The notes: generated by a model not told the origin, from the letters alone. A DNA stretch of 64,000 bases from Streptomyces agglomeratus (GCF_001746415.1 NZ_MEHJ01000001.1:1298501-1362500); one strand, 5' to 3'. Positions 40,311 through 50,652 are shown, counted from the stretch's first letter. Numbers and translations: made by a program.

Positions 40311-43241
40311 GTGACGTCGGCGGTGTACCGGCCCGCGCCGGTCGGGCGGGCCGAGCTCCTCGCACGGCTCGAACGGGTCCTGCACTCCCGCGGCCGCGCC
40401 CTGCTCACCGGCCCCGCGGGGGTCGGCAAGACGGAACTCGCCCTGGCCGCCGCCGCGCGCGCCGAGTCCCGCGGCGAGGCCGTGATCTGGCTCGCGACCC
40501 TCCCCGCCGACCGTGACATACCGGGTGCTGCCGCCGCCGCCCTCGTCGCCTCGGTGGCGGCCTGCGTGTCCTGGCCGGCCGCCGGGACCGCCCACAGCGG
40601 CCCCGGCGGGCCGGGCGACCCGGCCGGACCGGGTACGTACGACCTGCTCGACGGGCTCCCCGGCCCGCAGCGGACCGCCGTCGCCATGCTGTGCCGCGAG
40701 GCACTCATCCCCGACGGCGGCTGGGACGCCATCGCCCTGCGGCTCGGCCTCGCCCAGATCCTGCGGACCCTCGCCGCGCGCGGACCGGTCCTGCTGGTCA
40801 TCGACGGCGTGCAGCGCGTGGACGACACCAGCGCCGACCTCGTCCGCTTCGCCCTGCACCTGGCCCCGCCCGCCCTGCGGGTCCTGGCCGTCGAGACCCC
40901 GTCCCCGTACGGCTCCGAGCCCTCCGAAGGCGGTACGCCGCGACCCGACCCGGCGGCCGGCCCGGAACCCCTGTGGGTCCCCTCCGAGGCCGACGTCCTG
41001 TTCGTACCGCCGCTCCAGGCCGACGAGATAGCGGAACTCCTCATCCACCACCGGCTGCCCTCCCGGATGGCCGGCCGCATCCACCGGGCCAGCGGCGGCA
41101 ATCCGCGCCTCGCCCTCGCCGTCGGCCGCTCGCTGGCCGACGCCCGGACGCCGGTGCACCACGCCGAGGCGCTGTCGCTGTCCGGGCGCGCCCGCGACCT
41201 GGCCCGCCAGCTCCTGGGCGCCGCCTCGCCCGGCGTACGTGCCACGCTCCTGCTCGCCGCCCTCGCCCTGCGCCCCACGGCCTCACTGATACGCCGGGCC
41301 GGCCGCCCCACCGCCGAGGCCGATCTGGCCGCCGCCGAACGGGCGAACCTGGTCTCCCTCGACGAGGACGGGACGGTCGGCTTCACAGCCGGCGTACTGC
41401 CGTCGACACTCGTGCACGACGCCTGCTGGACCGAGCGCAGCGCCGGTCACGCCGCCCTCGCGCGGGTCGTCGATGACCCCGTCGAGGAGGTCCGCCACCG
41501 GGCCCTGGCCACCGACATCCCCGACGGGGCGCTGGCCGCCGAGGTCGCCGACGCCGCCGACGTCGCGCGTCGCCGGGGCAACAGCGCGCTGGCCGCCGAA
41601 CTGGCCCTCCTGGCAGCCGAATCGACACCCGTGCAGCACGGCGCCAAGCGGATCGCCCGGCTGGTCGACGCGGCCGAGGAGGCGGCCCGCGCCGCCCGCG
41701 CCGACCTGGCCATGCGCGCGGCCACCGACCTGCTCGCCCGCGACGCCGCACCGGCCGACCGGGTCCGCGCGCGCCTCGCGGTGCTGGACACGGCGGGCCA
41801 GGGCCTGTGCGACCTGGAGGAGATCTACGTCCACGCCATGGAGGACTCCGAGGGCGACACGGCGCTGCGCGCGGCCGTGCAGCTGCGGCTCGCGGTGAAG
41901 TACGTGCTCGCCGACGGCGATCCCGTACGCTCCCGCGCCGCCGCCGTCGAGTCCGCCGCGCTGGCCGGCTCGGTCGGCGACCGCAGGACCGCGGCGAGGG
42001 CGCTGACCGTACAGGCGCGCATGGACCGTGTCCTGGGCTCGCCCGACGCGGAGCGGGTGCTGGCCGAGGCGCGCGCCCTGGAGGTGTTCGAGCGCCCGCT
42101 CGGCATCCGTAACGCCGCGCAGATACTCACGATCCGCCACGCGTTGTTCGACGACCGGCTAACCGACGCCCGCGACCAGGTCAACGCCCTGCTGCCGCTG
42201 GTCGAGCGCCGCGGCCCGGTGGAGGACGCCATCGAGCTGTTCCGCACGCTCGCCGAGATCGGCGCCCGGCAGGGCCAGTGCGCGACGGCGCTCGCGCACG
42301 CCGGCCGGTCGCTGGCCCTGACCCTGGAGGCGGGTCTCTCACCGGGGCCCGCCTGGTACGCCCTGGCCCTCGCGGAGACGGCGGGCGGCAGTTTCGAGCG
42401 CGCGGCGAGCTACGCCCGGCGCAGTGTCCGGGCCTCCGAGGAGGAGGGGGACCACGTCTTCCTCTCCCGCAGCCGGTACGCGCTCGGCCGGGTCCAGCTG
42501 ATCAACGGCGACGTGGCGTCCGCCCTGGAGAGCCTGCGCCGGGTACAGGCCGACGAGCGCGCCCAGTCGACCGTCGACCCGTCCATGCTGCGCTGGCACG
42601 AGGAGCTGGCCGAGGCACTGCTCGCCAACGACGCCCCGGAGGAGGCCGCGGCGCTGCTGGCCGGCGTACGGCCGGTCGCCGAGCGCCTCGGCCGTACGAC
42701 GGTGCTCCTCGGTTGCGACCGGGCGTACGCCCTGTACCTGGCGGCGAGCGGCAAACCGGACGAGGCCGCGGATCTGCTGTCGCGCACGGCGGACAGTTTC
42801 GCCGCGGCGGGCCTGCCGCTGGAGAGCGGCCGGGCCCTGATCGCACTGGCGCGCGTGGAGCGCCGCCGCCGCAGGCGGTCGGCGGCCCAGAGCGCGCTGC
42901 ACGCCGCGGCCGCCGTCTTCGAACGGGCCGGGGCGGTGCCCTGGCTGGGGCTGACCACGGAGACGTCGTCCCGTACGGCGGAACCCGCCCCGGCGCGCGG
43001 CGAGAACCTGTCGTCCCTCACGGACGCGGAGCTGCGCCTCGCCCTGCTGGTCGGCCAGGGCGCCAGCAATCAGGAGGCGGCGGCCAAGCTGTACCTGAGT
43101 GTGAAGACGGTCGAGGCCCGGCTGACCCGCATCTACCAGAAGCTGGACGTCCGCTCGCGCGCCCAGCTGGCGACCGCCCTGACCGCCCGGCAGGGCCACC
43201 TGCCGGCGTCCGCGGCGGCGGAAAACCCGGCGGCCGGCTGA
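40311..43241 (+). CDS. LAL-type LuxR regulator with AAA ATPase domain
   Basis: 976 aa. Walker A GPAGVGKT lies at 34-41 and the Walker B-like LLVIDGVQRVDD near 160-172. A long TPR-like helical middle is followed by a LuxR HTH (about 905-965, LTDAELRLALLVGQGASNQE, VKTVEARLTRIYQKLDVRSR). It is a paralogue of the regulator at 15025, with shared segments such as SPGP.WYA.A.AE.AGG and the basic RRRRRSA helix. The GTG at 40311 follows AAAGGGTGG. Two SpoIIE-type phosphatase genes follow directly, seven bases downstream then overlapping, so the three form one operon. Target genes unknown. Confidence 0.9.
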   Translation: MTSAVYRPAPVGRAELLARLERVLHSRGRALLTGPAGVGKTELALAAAARAESRGEAVIWLATLPADRDIPGAAAAALVASVAACVSWPAAGTAHSGPGGPGDPAGPGTYDLLDGLPGPQRTAVAMLCREALIPDGGWDAIALRLGLAQILRTLAARGPVLLVIDGVQRVDDTSADLVRFALHLAPPALRVLAVETPSPYGSEPSEGGTPRPDPAAGPEPLWVPSEADVLFVPPLQADEIAELLIHHRLPSRMAGRIHRASGGNPRLALAVGRSLADARTPVHHAEALSLSGRARDLARQLLGAASPGVRATLLLAALALRPTASLIRRAGRPTAEADLAAAERANLVSLDEDGTVGFTAGVLPSTLVHDACWTERSAGHAALARVVDDPVEEVRHRALATDIPDGALAAEVADAADVARRRGNSALAAELALLAAESTPVQHGAKRIARLVDAAEEAARAARADLAMRAATDLLARDAAPADRVRARLAVLDTAGQGLCDLEEIYVHAMEDSEGDTALRAAVQLRLAVKYVLADGDPVRSRAAAVESAALAGSVGDRRTAARALTVQARMDRVLGSPDAERVLAEARALEVFERPLGIRNAAQILTIRHALFDDRLTDARDQVNALLPLVERRGPVEDAIELFRTLAEIGARQGQCATALAHAGRSLALTLEAGLSPGPAWYALALAETAGGSFERAASYARRSVRASEEEGDHVFLSRSRYALGRVQLINGDVASALESLRRVQADERAQSTVDPSMLRWHEELAEALLANDAPEEAAALLAGVRPVAERLGRTTVLLGCDRAYALYLAASGKPDEAADLLSRTADSFAAAGLPLESGRALIALARVERRRRRRSAAQSALHAAAAVFERAGAVPWLGLTTETSSRTAEPAPARGENLSSLTDAELRLALLVGQGASNQEAAAKLYLSVKTVEARLTRIYQKLDVRSRAQLATALTARQGHLPASAAAENPAAG

Positions 43242-43248
43242 CGCGAAG

Positions 43249-45810
43249 ATGCGCGGCACCGCAGCCGGGGAGCATCCTTGCTGTGTGACCTGGTACGGCG
43301 CGGCCGGGCCCGCACCGCCGAGTGAGAGCGGGGCGACAACCGGGAGCGCGAACAGCGACGGCCAAGCTCCGGACGAACTGGCCCTGGTGCTCGCCCAAGC
43401 CGCGGTGAACGCGATCGAGTCCGCCGGCGGATTCGCCGGCGGCGTCTACCTGCGCTCCCGCACACCGGGCCTGCTGCGCATGGCGGTACTGGGCGGACTG
43501 CCCGGCCGGCTGTTCCGGCCCTGGTGGCGCATGCACGTGAACCGCCCGTTCCCGGTGGCCGAGGCGTACCGCTCGGGCCGGGCCGTCCACCTCGGCGACG
43601 CCGAGGAGGCCATGCGCCGCTTCCCGCAGCTCATGGCCGGCCTGCCGTTCCCTTTCGGCTCGCTGTACGTGCCCCTCGCCGACGGCCGCGAGAAGTTCGG
43701 CGTACTGGTGGTGCTGCGGGCGGCCACCACCGGGGTGCCCGTGGACGAGACGGACCGACGCCGGATGCGGCAGGCCGGGGAGCGGCTCACCGGCGATCTC
43801 GCCCGGCTCCGCGCGGCCGGGCACGCGGTGGAGTGGGAGGGCGAGCCGGTCTGCGTGCACCTGCCGTCGGTCACCACGCCGCCGGTCCGGATCGGGAACT
43901 TCGACTGGGACCTGGCCGCGGGCACGGTGACGGCCGACGACGAGCTGTGCGCCATCCTGGGCACTCCCCCGGGGTCGTTTCCCGGCACGATCGGCGCTCT
44001 GGCGGCGCGGCTGGCTCCCGAGGACGCGTACGGGCTGTGGGCCGTCGCCCGTCATGTGGCGAAGTCGGGTGCTCCCGCGACGCGCAGGATGCGGCTGCGG
44101 GGCCCGGACGGACGTCCCCACCTGCTCGAACTATCCGCCCGCGCGCGGCCGCCCGGAGGCGGCCCCGGGGGCCGGCTGACCGGGTTCCTGGTGGACTTCG
44201 GCACCGGTCCGGTCGTCGCGGAGGCGACCGACCGGCTGCCGCGCGCCATCCTCTCGCTCGACCGGGTGGGGCGGGTCACCTACCTGAACCGCAGCGCTGA
44301 GACGCTGCTCGGCCACGCGCGGTCCCATCTGATGGGCCGGGTCCTGTGGGAGGTCCTGCCGTGGTTCGGGCACCCCGCTTACGAGGAGCACTTCAGGGCC
44401 GCGCTGCTGTCCGACAAGGACGTCCACTTCGAGGCCCGGCGCGCGCCCGGGCCGCAGGAGTGGCTGTCGGTCTCCCTCTATCCGGGCCACGGCGGCCTGA
44501 CCGCCACGCTCGCCCCGGCGGACGAGCCCGCGTACACGCCGGGGTCGGTCGCCAGGCCGGGCGTCGGGCTCGGTTCCCCGGCCGACCGCGCGTCGGCGCT
44601 GTACCGCCCGGTCGCCCTGGCCATCGCGCTGACCGAGGCGGTCACCGCGCGCCAGGTGTCCGCCGTGGTCACCGAGGAGCTGCTGCCCGCCTTCGGCGGC
44701 CGCCAGTTGGCGATCTACCTGCTGAACGAGAGGCACCTCTACCTGTCCTGGGAAACGGGGTTCCCCCAGGGCTTCCTCGACCGCTTCGACGGCGTGGCGC
44801 TCGACGCCCGGCTGCCCGGTGTGGAGACGCTCACCTCGGGCCGTCCCCTGTTCTTCGAGTCGATGGAGCACCTGGCCGCCGCCTACCCCGGAATCCCGAT
44901 GGACTCCCATGTCGGGGCCAGGGCCTTCCTGCCGCTGATCGCCTCAGGCCGTCCCGTCGGCTCCTGCATCCTCGGTTTCGACCAGCCGCGCGGCTTCAGC
45001 GCCGAGGAGCGTACGGTCCTCACCGCTCTGGCGGGGCTCATCGCCCAGGCCCTCAAGAGGGCCCAGCGTTACGACACCGAAGCGGCGCTGGCCCGCGGTC
45101 TCCAGAGCGCGCTGCTGCCGCACCGGCTGCCCGTGATGGAGCACGTCGGCACCGTCGCCCGGTACCTGCCCGGCACCCAGGGGATGGAGGTGGGAGGCGA
45201 CTGGTATGACGTCGTCGACACCGGTAAGGGACTTGCGCTGGTGGTGGGCGACGTCCAGGGGCACGGCGTCGCCGCGGCCGCCACGATGGGCCAGCTGCGC
45301 AGTGCCGTACGGGCCTTCGCGCTCGCCGGACAGGCCCCGCAGGAGGTGATGCGCAACACCAACCGCCTGCTCATCGACATCGACCCCGGCCAGTTCGCCA
45401 GCTGCTGCTACATCGTCCTCGATCCGGTCTCCGGCTCCGCGCAGGCCGTACGCGCGGGCCACCCCCAGCCGCTGCTGCGCCACAGCGACGGCGGTACGGA
45501 GGTGCTGGACCTGGCCGGCGGCATCGTGCTGGGCGTCGACCCGAAGGCCACGTACCCGGTCACCGGACTGCACCTCGAACCGGGAGCCGTCCTCGCCCTG
45601 TTCACCGACGGGCTGGTGGAGCAGCCGGGCATCGACATCGACCTGGGCATCGAGCGGTTGCGCGCCACCTTCGCCGAGATCGGCTCGTCCTCCCTCAACG
45701 CGACGGCGGACCGTCTGATCCGGGAAGCCAGGCAGGCCGCGGACCGGCTGGACGACATCGCGCTTCTGCTCGCCGCCCGCTGGGCGGAACCGACAAGGCA
45801 GGTGCCATGA
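43249..45810 (+). CDS. Multidomain SpoIIE-type phosphatase (GAF-PAS-PAS-GAF-PP2C)
   Basis: 853 aa sensor phosphatase. An N-terminal GAF-like domain (about 40-185) is followed by two PAS domains (about 210-320, and 330-430 with LSLDRVGRVTYLNRSAETLL). A second GAF domain spans about 455-620 (TSGRPLFFESMEHLAAAYPG). The PP2C domain has intact metal motifs: GGDWYDVVD, VVGDVQGHG, LFTDGLVE and DDIALLLAAR. Such proteins dephosphorylate anti-anti-sigma factors and so release sigma factors in response to small-molecule or redox cues. The ATG at 43249 is seven bases past the regulator stop; a GTG at 43285 is the alternative. It overlaps the next gene by ATGA. Confidence 0.88.
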   Translation: MRGTAAGEHPCCVTWYGAAGPAPPSESGATTGSANSDGQAPDELALVLAQAAVNAIESAGGFAGGVYLRSRTPGLLRMAVLGGLPGRLFRPWWRMHVNRPFPVAEAYRSGRAVHLGDAEEAMRRFPQLMAGLPFPFGSLYVPLADGREKFGVLVVLRAATTGVPVDETDRRRMRQAGERLTGDLARLRAAGHAVEWEGEPVCVHLPSVTTPPVRIGNFDWDLAAGTVTADDELCAILGTPPGSFPGTIGALAARLAPEDAYGLWAVARHVAKSGAPATRRMRLRGPDGRPHLLELSARARPPGGGPGGRLTGFLVDFGTGPVVAEATDRLPRAILSLDRVGRVTYLNRSAETLLGHARSHLMGRVLWEVLPWFGHPAYEEHFRAALLSDKDVHFEARRAPGPQEWLSVSLYPGHGGLTATLAPADEPAYTPGSVARPGVGLGSPADRASALYRPVALAIALTEAVTARQVSAVVTEELLPAFGGRQLAIYLLNERHLYLSWETGFPQGFLDRFDGVALDARLPGVETLTSGRPLFFESMEHLAAAYPGIPMDSHVGARAFLPLIASGRPVGSCILGFDQPRGFSAEERTVLTALAGLIAQALKRAQRYDTEAALARGLQSALLPHRLPVMEHVGTVARYLPGTQGMEVGGDWYDVVDTGKGLALVVGDVQGHGVAAAATMGQLRSAVRAFALAGQAPQEVMRNTNRLLIDIDPGQFASCCYIVLDPVSGSAQAVRAGHPQPLLRHSDGGTEVLDLAGGIVLGVDPKATYPVTGLHLEPGAVLALFTDGLVEQPGIDIDLGIERLRATFAEIGSSSLNATADRLIREARQAADRLDDIALLLAARWAEPTRQVP

Positions 45811-48275
45811 CCTCGGTATACGCAGCAGGCGACGCGGGCCTCGGTGGTCCCCTCGACGTCTCCAGAGCGGCCACCGCCGTGCTGGACGCGGACGGCACGG
45901 TCGTCGGATGGAGCCCGGCGGCGCAGCGGCTGCTGGGACATCCGCCGCAGGAGGTGCTCGGGCAGCCCGTCGCCGCCCTTCTGGTGGGCGGTGAGGACGG
46001 GGGCGAGGACGAGGCGCACGAGAGCCGGCCGGACGGAACCGGGACGGCCGCGGGCCCGCCGGACACCGCGTCCGTCAGCCGCCGGGTGCTGCGGATGCGT
46101 CACCGCGACGGCCGAGTCCTGCGGGTGGCCACGGCGATGCTCCCGCTGTCGCCCGCCGGCACCGGGCCCGCCCGGCTGCTGGTGGTGGCCGACGCCGGGG
46201 AGACGGAGCAGTGGGAGGCCCTGCAGGCGATGCTGCGGGGGCTGGCCACGCAGTCGCCCGTGGGCCTGGCGATCTACGACAGCGGCCTGCGGGTGGTGTG
46301 GACGAACGCCGCGCTGCGCCACGAGATGGGGCCCTCGGAGTACAGCGGGCTGGGCCCGGACGAGATGGTCACCCACGGCGAGGTGCTGTCCGAGGGCTAC
46401 CCGCCGACGCTGGAGGAGATGATGCGGCGGGTGATGGCCACGGGCGAGCCCGTCATCGACCTCCAGTACCGCGGCCGCCCGCCCTTCGACCCGGAACGGG
46501 ACCACGTCTGGTCGTGTTCGTACTACTGGCTGCGGGACGCGGGCGGCGCGACGCTCGGGGTGTGCGAGGAGACGATGGACGTCACCGACCGCTACCTCGC
46601 GCAGCAGCGGCTGGATCTCCTGGTGCGGGCCGGCGGCCGGGTGGGCACGACCCTCGACATGGCCCGTACGGCGCGGGAGCTGTCGGAGGTCACCGTCCCG
46701 CAGTTCGCCGACGAGGTCACGGTCGACCTGCTGGAGGACGTGCTGGACGGCGAATCGCCCGCCCCTGGAATCGCTCCGGCGGGCCGCCTCGTCCGCGTCC
46801 GGAGGCCGGAAGGCGGACCGGGCGCCCCGCTGGCCCCCGGGGAGCGGCCGCGGATCGCCTACCCGCCGGACTCCCCGCAGACCCGCTGCCTGGCTTCGGG
46901 CCGCTCCGTGCGGGAAGACCCCTCCGAACGCCCCGGCGGGCCGCCGCCGCGCGCACGGCTGGCGGTTCCCCTGCGCGCGGAGGGCGCCACGCTGGGTGTG
47001 GTGACGTTCGCCTGGGACGGGCGCCGCGATCCGTTCGACGCCGGGGAGCTCGCCGTGGCCGACGAACTCGTCGCCCGGACCGCCGTGAGCATCGACAACG
47101 CCCGCCGCTACACCCGCGAGCACAGCGCGGCCCTCATGCTCCAGCACAGCCTGCTGCCGCAGAGCCTCCCCGAGCTGACCGGAGTCGAGCTGGCGCACCG
47201 CTACCTGCCCGCCGACAACACGGCCGGTGTCGGCGGCGACTGGTTCGACGTCATCGCGCTGTCGGGCACGCGGGTGGGCCTGGTCGTGGGAGACGTGGTC
47301 GGTCACGGTCTGCGGGCCGCCGCCACGATGGGCCGTCTGCGCACGAGCGTGCGGGCGCTCGCGCGGCTGGACCTGGCCCCCGACGAACTCCTCGCCCGGC
47401 TCGACGACCTGGTCGCGCAGGCGGCGAACGAGGGAGCCGTCCCCGTCGGCGGCCACACGATGCCCTACGACGAGGCGCTGGGCGTGACCTGCCTGTACGC
47501 CGTGTACGACCCGGTGTCGGGCCTGTGCCGGATGGCCAGGGCCGGCCACCCGGCCCCCGCGGTGGTCGACCCCGGGGCCGGCTCGGTTACCTTCCCCGAC
47601 CTGCCCGCGGGCCCGCCGCTCGGCCTGGGGGGCCTGCCCTTCGAGACGGCGGAGCTGAAACTCGAGGAGGGCAGCCTCCTCGCCCTGTTCACCGACGGCC
47701 TCGTGCAGAGCCGCGAGCGGGACCTCGGCGAACAGCTCGACGGCCTGCGCTCGGTCCTCGCCGACCACCGGCGCCCGCTGGACGAGCTGTGCGACCGGAC
47801 GGTGCGGACGCTGCTGCCCGGTTCGGTGGACGACGACGTGGCGCTGCTTCTCGTACGTACGGGCATGCTCGGCAGCGACCAGGTGGCCGTGTGGGACCTG
47901 ACCGCCGACCCGGAGGCGGTGAGCTTCGCCCGCGCGGCCGCCACCAAGAAGGTCGGCGAATGGGAGCTGGGGGAACTCTCCTTCACCACCGAGCTGGTGG
48001 TCAGCGAGCTGGTGACCAACGCCCTCCGGCACGCTCCCTCCGGCCCGATCCAGCTCCGGCTCATCCGCGACCGGACCCTGATCTGCGAGGTCTCCGACAC
48101 CGGGCACACCTCGCCCCACCTGCGTCATGCCCGCAGTGACGACGAGGGCGGCCGGGGCCTGTTCCTCGTCGCCCAGATGACGCAGCAGTGGGGTACCCGG
48201 TACACGCCCACGGGCAAGACCATCTGGGCCGAGCAGTCGCTCGTACCGGACTGGGGAGGAGACGAGGAGTTCTGA
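45807..48275 (+). CDS. Dual phosphatase-kinase: PAS-PAS-GAF-SpoIIE-HATPase
   Basis: 822 aa. PAS near 20-120 (ATAVLDADGTVVGWSPAAQR), a second PAS near 140-265, GAF near 275-440, then a canonical SpoIIE domain (GGDWFDVIA, VVGDVVGHG, LFTDGLVQ, DDVALLLVR). A C-terminal RsbW-like HATPase closes it (about 700-815; ELVVSELVTNALRHAPSG, CEVSDTG, EGGRGLFLVAQM). One protein therefore holds both the phosphatase and the anti-sigma kinase activities of a partner-switching system. No anti-anti-sigma gene lies nearby. It is translationally coupled to the preceding phosphatase. Confidence 0.9.
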   Translation: MTSVYAAGDAGLGGPLDVSRAATAVLDADGTVVGWSPAAQRLLGHPPQEVLGQPVAALLVGGEDGGEDEAHESRPDGTGTAAGPPDTASVSRRVLRMRHRDGRVLRVATAMLPLSPAGTGPARLLVVADAGETEQWEALQAMLRGLATQSPVGLAIYDSGLRVVWTNAALRHEMGPSEYSGLGPDEMVTHGEVLSEGYPPTLEEMMRRVMATGEPVIDLQYRGRPPFDPERDHVWSCSYYWLRDAGGATLGVCEETMDVTDRYLAQQRLDLLVRAGGRVGTTLDMARTARELSEVTVPQFADEVTVDLLEDVLDGESPAPGIAPAGRLVRVRRPEGGPGAPLAPGERPRIAYPPDSPQTRCLASGRSVREDPSERPGGPPPRARLAVPLRAEGATLGVVTFAWDGRRDPFDAGELAVADELVARTAVSIDNARRYTREHSAALMLQHSLLPQSLPELTGVELAHRYLPADNTAGVGGDWFDVIALSGTRVGLVVGDVVGHGLRAAATMGRLRTSVRALARLDLAPDELLARLDDLVAQAANEGAVPVGGHTMPYDEALGVTCLYAVYDPVSGLCRMARAGHPAPAVVDPGAGSVTFPDLPAGPPLGLGGLPFETAELKLEEGSLLALFTDGLVQSRERDLGEQLDGLRSVLADHRRPLDELCDRTVRTLLPGSVDDDVALLLVRTGMLGSDQVAVWDLTADPEAVSFARAAATKKVGEWELGELSFTTELVVSELVTNALRHAPSGPIQLRLIRDRTLICEVSDTGHTSPHLRHARSDDEGGRGLFLVAQMTQQWGTRYTPTGKTIWAEQSLVPDWGGDEEF

Positions 48276-48322
48276 TCCGTACGGCGGCCCGGGTGCGGGC
48301 GACTTGGCACCGGAAAACCGAA

Positions 48323-48354
48323 AAGGCCGTATCGGAATGCTCCGACACGGCCTT
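48323..48354 (-). terminator. Rho-independent terminator of tRNA-Pro
   Basis: A 13-pair stem with one G-U pair (48323-48335 with 48342-48354), six-base loop. The minus-strand RNA continues with UUUU. It lies 17 bases beyond the tRNA 3' end. Confidence 0.8.
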
Positions 48355-48370
48355 CGACCCGCGTAAACGC

Positions 48371-48447
<77 letters not shown>

Positions 48448-48594
48448 GTGCCCGCCTGACCTGGGGTTTCCCCTGGCTGGGCGTGCACCAGAACAATACC
48501 GCACTCCGCGCGTGGTCCCTACTGCGCCGTGGGGGCCAACGCCTTTCGCCCACGGGTCCGGTGAGTGCGCACCGGGACAAGTGACAATGGGCGC

Positions 48595-49137
48595 ATGGAC
48601 GACAGGGAACAGGACAAGCGGGACAGGAGGGACCGCGACGCCGAGGGACGGGCGCGCAACGCGCGGCCGCGCGACGGGCTCGGCAGGCCACTGCCGTACG
48701 GGGCCGAGGGCGTGGCCCGGCAGCCCGAGGGGGTGGAGCGCACCGGGGACGAGACGGTCGTCGAGGCGCAGCGGCTGCTCGACGCCGGTATGCCGTTCCA
48801 CGCGCACGAGGTCTTCGAGGACGCCTGGAAGTCGGGCCCCGAGGAGGAACGCGCCCTGTGGCGCGGCCTCGCCCAGCTCGCCGTCGGTCTCACCCACGCG
48901 GCCCGGGGCAACAGCGACGGCGGCGCGACGCTGCTGCGGCGCGGGGCCGCCGGTCTCGCCGCCTACGGCGACGTGCGTCCGTACGGGATCGCCCTCGTGG
49001 AACTCGTCGCGTGGGCGACGGAGCTGGTCGACCGGGTCGTGGTCCGGCAGGAGCCCGTACCGGCCGCCGGGAGCGCTCCGCGCCTGCGCGGGCGGCAGGG
49101 GGCCGGCGGAGCCGATGGGGCAGACTCCGTCCGGTGA
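48595..49137 (+). CDS. DUF309 family protein
   Basis: 180 aa. A charged, low-complexity N-terminus (DDREQDKRDRRDRDAEGRAR) leads to the DUF309 core, with LLDAGMPFHAHEVFEDAWKS and ALWRGLAQLAVGLTHAARGN. The His-Glu-Trp pattern is conserved in this small helical family of unknown biochemical function. The start MDDREQD at 48595 was chosen; the upstream in-frame start adds unrelated residues. The GACAAT-like sequence eight bases before the ATG may be a -10 element of a leaderless message. Its stop overlaps cobF by GTGA. Confidence 0.83.
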   Translation: MDDREQDKRDRRDRDAEGRARNARPRDGLGRPLPYGAEGVARQPEGVERTGDETVVEAQRLLDAGMPFHAHEVFEDAWKSGPEEERALWRGLAQLAVGLTHAARGNSDGGATLLRRGAAGLAAYGDVRPYGIALVELVAWATELVDRVVVRQEPVPAAGSAPRLRGRQGAGGADGADSVR

Positions 49138-49898
49138 GAAAGATTCATGTCATAGGCATCGGCGCGGGCGACCCGGACCATCTGACGATCCAGGCCGTCA
49201 AAGCGCTCAATACGGTCGACGTCTTCTTCCTCCTCGACAAGGGCGAGGAGAAGTCGGACCTGATCCGGCTGCGGCACGAGATCCTCGACCGTCACATCGC
49301 GCGGGGGCGGGAGTACCGGCTGGTCGAGGGGCGCGACCCGGACCGCGACCGCCGGGCCGGGGGCGCCGACTACTCCCCCGCGGTCGGCGACTGGCGCAGC
49401 CGCCGGGCCGACATCTTCGAGGCGATGATCACCGACGAACTGGGCGGGGACCAGACCGGCGCGTTCCTGGTGTGGGGCGATCCGGCGCTGTACGACAGCA
49501 CGCTCGGCATCCTGGAGGAGATCCTGGAGCGCGGGAAGGTGGCTTTCGAGTACGACGTGATCCCCGGTGTCAGCAGCGTGTCAGCACTGGTCGCACGCCA
49601 CCGCACAGGCCTGAACCAGGTCGCGAAGCCGGTCCAGATCACCACCGGCCGCCGGCTGGCCGAGGGCTGGCCGGAGGGCACGGACGACGTGGTGGTGATG
49701 CTCGACGCGCACCAGGTCTTCCAGCGGTACGCCGAGGAGGACCCGTACATCTACTGGGGTGCCTACATCGGTACGGCCGACGAGATCCTCGTGTCCGGGC
49801 GGCTCTCCGAGGTCTCGGACCGGATCCTGCGGCTGCGCGCCGAGGCCCGCGCCCGCAAGGGCTGGATCATGGACACGTACCTGCTGCGCCGGGACTGA
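49134..49898 (+). CDS. cobF: Precorrin-6A synthase (deacetylating)
   Basis: 254 aa. CobF is the SAM-dependent C1 methyltransferase of the aerobic cobalamin pathway, converting precorrin-5 to precorrin-6A with loss of acetate. Tetrapyrrole methylase features are present: KIHVIGIGAGDPDHLTIQAV, FLVWGDPALYDSTLGILEEI and VIPGVSSVSALVARH. The Asp/Arg-rich insert and the QITTGRRLAEGWPEG segment are CobF-like. The GTG overlaps the DUF309 stop. Its 3' end overlaps the convergent cobK by 32 bases. Confidence 0.92.
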   Translation: MRKIHVIGIGAGDPDHLTIQAVKALNTVDVFFLLDKGEEKSDLIRLRHEILDRHIARGREYRLVEGRDPDRDRRAGGADYSPAVGDWRSRRADIFEAMITDELGGDQTGAFLVWGDPALYDSTLGILEEILERGKVAFEYDVIPGVSSVSALVARHRTGLNQVAKPVQITTGRRLAEGWPEGTDDVVVMLDAHQVFQRYAEEDPYIYWGAYIGTADEILVSGRLSEVSDRILRLRAEARARKGWIMDTYLLRRD

Positions 49899-50652
49899 GG
49901 CACCCGAGCCGCTCCAGCTCCGCGACCACTCCGGCCACGTCGGGAACGGTACGCACACCGGGCGGCGTGGGCGGCCGCCGCACGACGACGACCGGCAGGC
50001 CGAGCTCCCGGGCCGCGGTGAGCTTGGCGGCGGTCGCGGGGCCGCCGCTGTCCTTGGTCACGAGCACATCGGAGGCGTACGCGCGCAGCAGCTCCTTCTC
50101 GCCCTCGACGGTGTACGGGCCGCGGTCGAGCAGGAGCCGCGTGTGGCGCGGCAGCGGCGGCTCCGGGGGCTCCACGGAACGTACGAGGAAGTGGAGCCCC
50201 TCCAGGCCCGCGAAGGCGGCCAGGCCGAGCCTGCCGGTGGTCAGGAAGACCCGGCGGCCGAGGGCGGGCAGCAGCGCCGCCGCCGCGGCCAGGTCGTCCA
50301 CGTGGTGCCATCGGTCGCCGGGGACCGGCTGCCAGCCCGGACGGCGCAGCGCGACCAGCGGGATGCCGGCGGCGGCCGCCGCGATCGCCGCGTTCGCGCT
50401 GATCAGGGCGGCGAACGGGTGCGTGGCGTCGATCACCGCGGCGACCCGGTGCTCGCTGAGCCAGGCCGCCATCGGCCCCGGGCCGCCGAAGCCTCCGACG
50501 CGAATCTCACCATCAGGCATCCTTGGTTGTGTCACCCGTCCTGCGAGCGAGGTCGTCACACGCAGGGAGGGGACCGGAGCCAGTGTCCGCGCGAGCTGCC
50601 TGGCCTCCGTCGTACCGCCGAGTATCAGTACATGGCCAGTGCCGGTGATCAT
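49867..50652 (-). CDS. cobK: Precorrin-6A reductase
   Basis: 261 aa. CobK uses NADPH to reduce precorrin-6A, the product of CobF, to dihydro-precorrin-6. [18 protein letters not shown] at the N-terminus and [18 protein letters not shown] are signature segments. [15 protein letters not shown] and VLVTKDSGG mark the second domain. It is encoded opposite cobF with a 32-base tail-to-tail overlap, so the two consecutive enzymes are adjacent but not co-transcribed. The remaining cob genes are not in this window. Confidence 0.92.
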   Translation of the reverse strand: MITGTGHVLILGGTTEARQLARTLAPVPSLRVTTSLAGRVTQPRMPDGEIRVGGFGGPGPMAAWLSEHRVAAVIDATHPFAALISANAAIAAAAAGIPLVALRRPGWQPVPGDRWHHVDDLAAAAALLPALGRRVFLTTGRLGLAAFAGLEGLHFLVRSVEPPEPPLPRHTRLLLDRGPYTVEGEKELLRAYASDVLVTKDSGGPATAAKLTAARELGLPVVVVRRPPTPPGVRTVPDVAGVVAELERLGCLSPGAAGTCP

